Position numbers and translations under genes: made by a program
In this document: positions 62,616 to 64,000 of the stretch, piece by piece
How positions within the stretch are numbered: the stretch's first letter is position 1
How the letters are laid out: every line of letters begins with the position of its first letter
Assembly: GCA_006226375.1 (NCBI GenBank)
Contig: SBHC01000026.1
Span: 54,953 to 118,952, forward strand
Length of the DNA: 64,000 nt
Reading direction: 5' to 3'
From: Deltaproteobacteria bacterium
GTDB lineage: Bacteria > Myxococcota_C > UBA6777
Notes under the pieces: model-generated
Told to the model about the DNA's origin: nothing
What the model saw: only the letters and a program-made list of their open reading frames with translations
Database searches by the model: none

Positions 62616-63806
62616 ATGAAGACCAAACAGCTACTCGCGATCTTTCTGTGCAGTACATTGGGATGGACCCTGGGCAATGGACTTCTACCTGTCTTGCCGG
62701 TGTTTGCTGCGCAATTAAAGATACCATCCTCCCAAATTGGAGCGAGCCTGGCCTGCTCGTATATGGCTTTGGTCGTGGGGATTGTTCTCGCCAGTCAGGT
62801 TGTCGATAAGGTCAGAAACAAAAAAGGCTTGTTCCTTATAGTTAGCTTGATCCTGGTTCCTTGTGTAGCCTGGATTGGTCAAGCCCATTCATGGCTTACC
62901 CTGACTCTCTCCACAAGTGTCACTTGGTTTCTCGCTTCCATCACATTGATCCTACTCAATACCATCGCAGGCTTGGGAGTTCGCGAAGAACAACGTGGAA
63001 GTGTGTTTGGCATCCTTGCAACCACTTCTGCCTTGGGCGGTTTGCTGGGAGGGTTGAGCCTTGGTGCAGTTGCTGACGCGTATGGATACCCCAAGATGTT
63101 TCTCGCGCTGTCGGGACTTGTCGCGCTGGTCCTACCTGTTGGGCTGTTCATGATGGAGAATGAACCCGGCGAGCCATCCCCATCCACAAAAGAGGCTGAT
63201 CCCCCCAAGTCCACACGCGAAACGTCTTCCGCTTCCTTTGCCCTGCCCACAGCGTTCAAGTTCTTGCTCCTCGCCTCGCTCTTTGCAGGAGTGGGTCAAT
63301 TTGTAGGTCGTTTGGGACTCTCTCTGTTTATGACCCAAGCGAACTATTCGTCAGCCGCCATTTCAAGCACCCTGGCCGTAGGGAGCGCTATTATTTTGCC
63401 TGCGCCTTGGGTGATGGGTCGTATCTCTGATAGATACCCCCGTCACTACCTCCTGATTCTCTGCTATGGCGTCGGGCTGTTGGGACTTTTCACCCTGTCG
63501 ATCGCAACTTCCATGTGGCATTTTTGGGGGGTGGGAGTGTGTGTCTCTGTCGCAGGAGTAGCCACCATCGGGCTTGGCTCCGCCCTAACCTCCGACTTCA
63601 TACCGAAACAACATATTGGGAGGGGTCTTGCCCTCTTCAACGCATGCAAGTTTGGAGGTGGCATCGTAGGCTTCGCCACAACAGGGCTTTTGTTCCAATA
63701 CGTCGGCCCGACCGCTACCCTGGCCTGGGGTAGCTTCGTCTTCCTCGTCGCTTCAGGCGCTATCCTCCTTAGCAAAAAGTCCCAACACCAAACGCTTCCG
63801 ACATAG
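62616..63806 (+). CDS. Major facilitator superfamily transporter
   Basis: 396 residues with twelve predicted helices split around a polar loop (residues ~190-210, EPGEPSPSTKEADPPKS). The first half has LPVLPVFAAQLKIPSSQIG, then RNKKGLF in the A-like loop between helices 2 and 3 (D-x2-R-x2-K in VDKVRNKKG), and a GRISDRYPRHYL-like equivalent in the second half. This fits a drug/H+ antiporter-like MFS member of the twelve-helix type. The substrate is unknown. The stop codon is 13 bp before the left hairpin of copy B, which could act as a terminator. Confidence 0.88.
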   Translation: MKTKQLLAIFLCSTLGWTLGNGLLPVLPVFAAQLKIPSSQIGASLACSYMALVVGIVLASQVVDKVRNKKGLFLIVSLILVPCVAWIGQAHSWLTLTLSTSVTWFLASITLILLNTIAGLGVREEQRGSVFGILATTSALGGLLGGLSLGAVADAYGYPKMFLALSGLVALVLPVGLFMMENEPGEPSPSTKEADPPKSTRETSSASFALPTAFKFLLLASLFAGVGQFVGRLGLSLFMTQANYSSAAISSTLAVGSAIILPAPWVMGRISDRYPRHYLLILCYGVGLLGLFTLSIATSMWHFWGVGVCVSVAGVATIGLGSALTSDFIPKQHIGRGLALFNACKFGGGIVGFATTGLLFQYVGPTATLAWGSFVFLVASGAILLSKKSQHQTLPT

Positions 63807-63807
63807 A

Positions 63808-63954
63808 AAGCATCCCCTACCTGGGGTTTAAGCCCCAGGCGAGCTCTATCTAAAGATTGAGACATATCTCTCTCGGATAGGAACCCATCTCCTCGATCTT
63901 CCCCTATAGTAGTATGAAAGCATCTCATAACCTGGGGTTTAAGCCTCAGGCGAG
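63808..63954 (+). repeat. Composite intergenic hairpin repeat, copy B
   Basis: Hairpin CCTGGGG-TTTAAG-CCCCAGG (63820-63839, a perfect 7-bp stem) and a second, CCTGGGG-TTTAAG-CCTCAGG (63931-63950), enclose ~90 bp shared with copy A. The stem changes between A and B (CCTGGAG..CACCCCAGG versus CCTGGGG..CCCCAGG), which may reflect compensatory change. Right of it the window ends. Confidence 0.85.
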
Positions 63955-64000
63955 AAGAACAGACAGCTAAAATGCAAAAAGCCTCTCAAGGAATTCCTTG

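Noticed and set aside
61813..63954. CRISPR array or paired attachment sites
   Set aside because: The units are only two pairs of hairpins, the interior between hairpins is itself conserved (not unique spacers), and no cas or integrase gene is present.
1..64000. tRNA, rRNA, tmRNA or riboswitch genes
   Set aside because: I scanned intergenic stretches for TpsiC-arm-like GGTTCGAATCC words and long structured leaders by eye and found none. A covariance-model scan (tRNAscan-SE, Infernal) would be decisive.

Overview
The window is a 64 kb stretch of bacterial chromosome, with GC judged by eye at a little over 50%. Genes sit on both strands. There is no rRNA, no tRNA that I could find, no CRISPR array and no intact mobile element. 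Several architectures are typical of deltaproteobacterial lineages (Myxococcota, Bradymonadota and relatives): a PlsC acyltransferase next to an extended SDR, PP2C fused to a cyclic-nucleotide-binding domain, TPR fused to AIM24, an FHA/sigma-54 activator (broken here), WSC domains, and Cys-rich lipoproteins. This assignment is inference from architecture, not from a search.

Layout. 1-6.8 kb (minus): SDR and acyltransferase, a DPM1-like GT2, a GT87-type membrane glycosyltransferase overlapping a PP2C-cNMP phosphatase, and an AraC regulator. 7.0-10.6 kb (plus): a secreted WSC protein ending in a seven-repeat lectin-like propeller. 10.8-20.7 kb (minus): a large unrecognised protein, two polytopic GT-C-like membrane proteins, and a 5'-nucleotidase-like enzyme fused to a probable outer-membrane barrel. 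20.8-23.1 kb is a gene graveyard: transposase remnant, decayed Cys-rich repeat gene, beta-propeller fragment and frameshifted FHA/sigma-54 activator. 23.2-31.3 kb: Imm11-like protein, EF-G paralogue, pentapeptide-repeat membrane protein, DUF4280 PAAR-like protein, HemW, and a zinc-ribbon/TPR/GNAT-like protein. 31.3-36 kb (plus): McrB-like AAA ATPase and a sarcosine/dimethylglycine dehydrogenase-like flavoprotein. 36-41.8 kb (minus): two lipoproteins, PgsA and TPR-AIM24. 42-49.1 kb (plus): acyl-CoA dehydrogenase, APH-type kinase, and an EndoQ-like PHP domain fused to a UvrD-type helicase. 49.2-61 kb: lytic transglycosylase, PEPCK-like protein, NYN-CSD protein, glycerol-1-phosphate dehydrogenase-like enzyme, universal stress protein and a large PPC-like repeat secreted protein. 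61-64 kb: SspB-like ClpXP adaptor, a small hypothetical protein and an MFS transporter, with two copies of a composite hairpin repeat on either side of the last two genes.

How the genes work together. Most neighbours are unrelated housekeeping or envelope genes rather than one pathway. An envelope theme recurs: lipid synthesis (PlsC, PgsA, G1P dehydrogenase), glycosyl transfer (GT2, GT87, two GT-C), peptidoglycan turnover (Slt), lipoproteins and very large secreted proteins. The observations I consider most worth a second look are the EndoQ-helicase fusion with an altered PHP motif, the composite hairpin repeat, the nucleotidase-barrel fusion, the WSC/propeller protein and the SspB with two ClpX-docking-like peptides.
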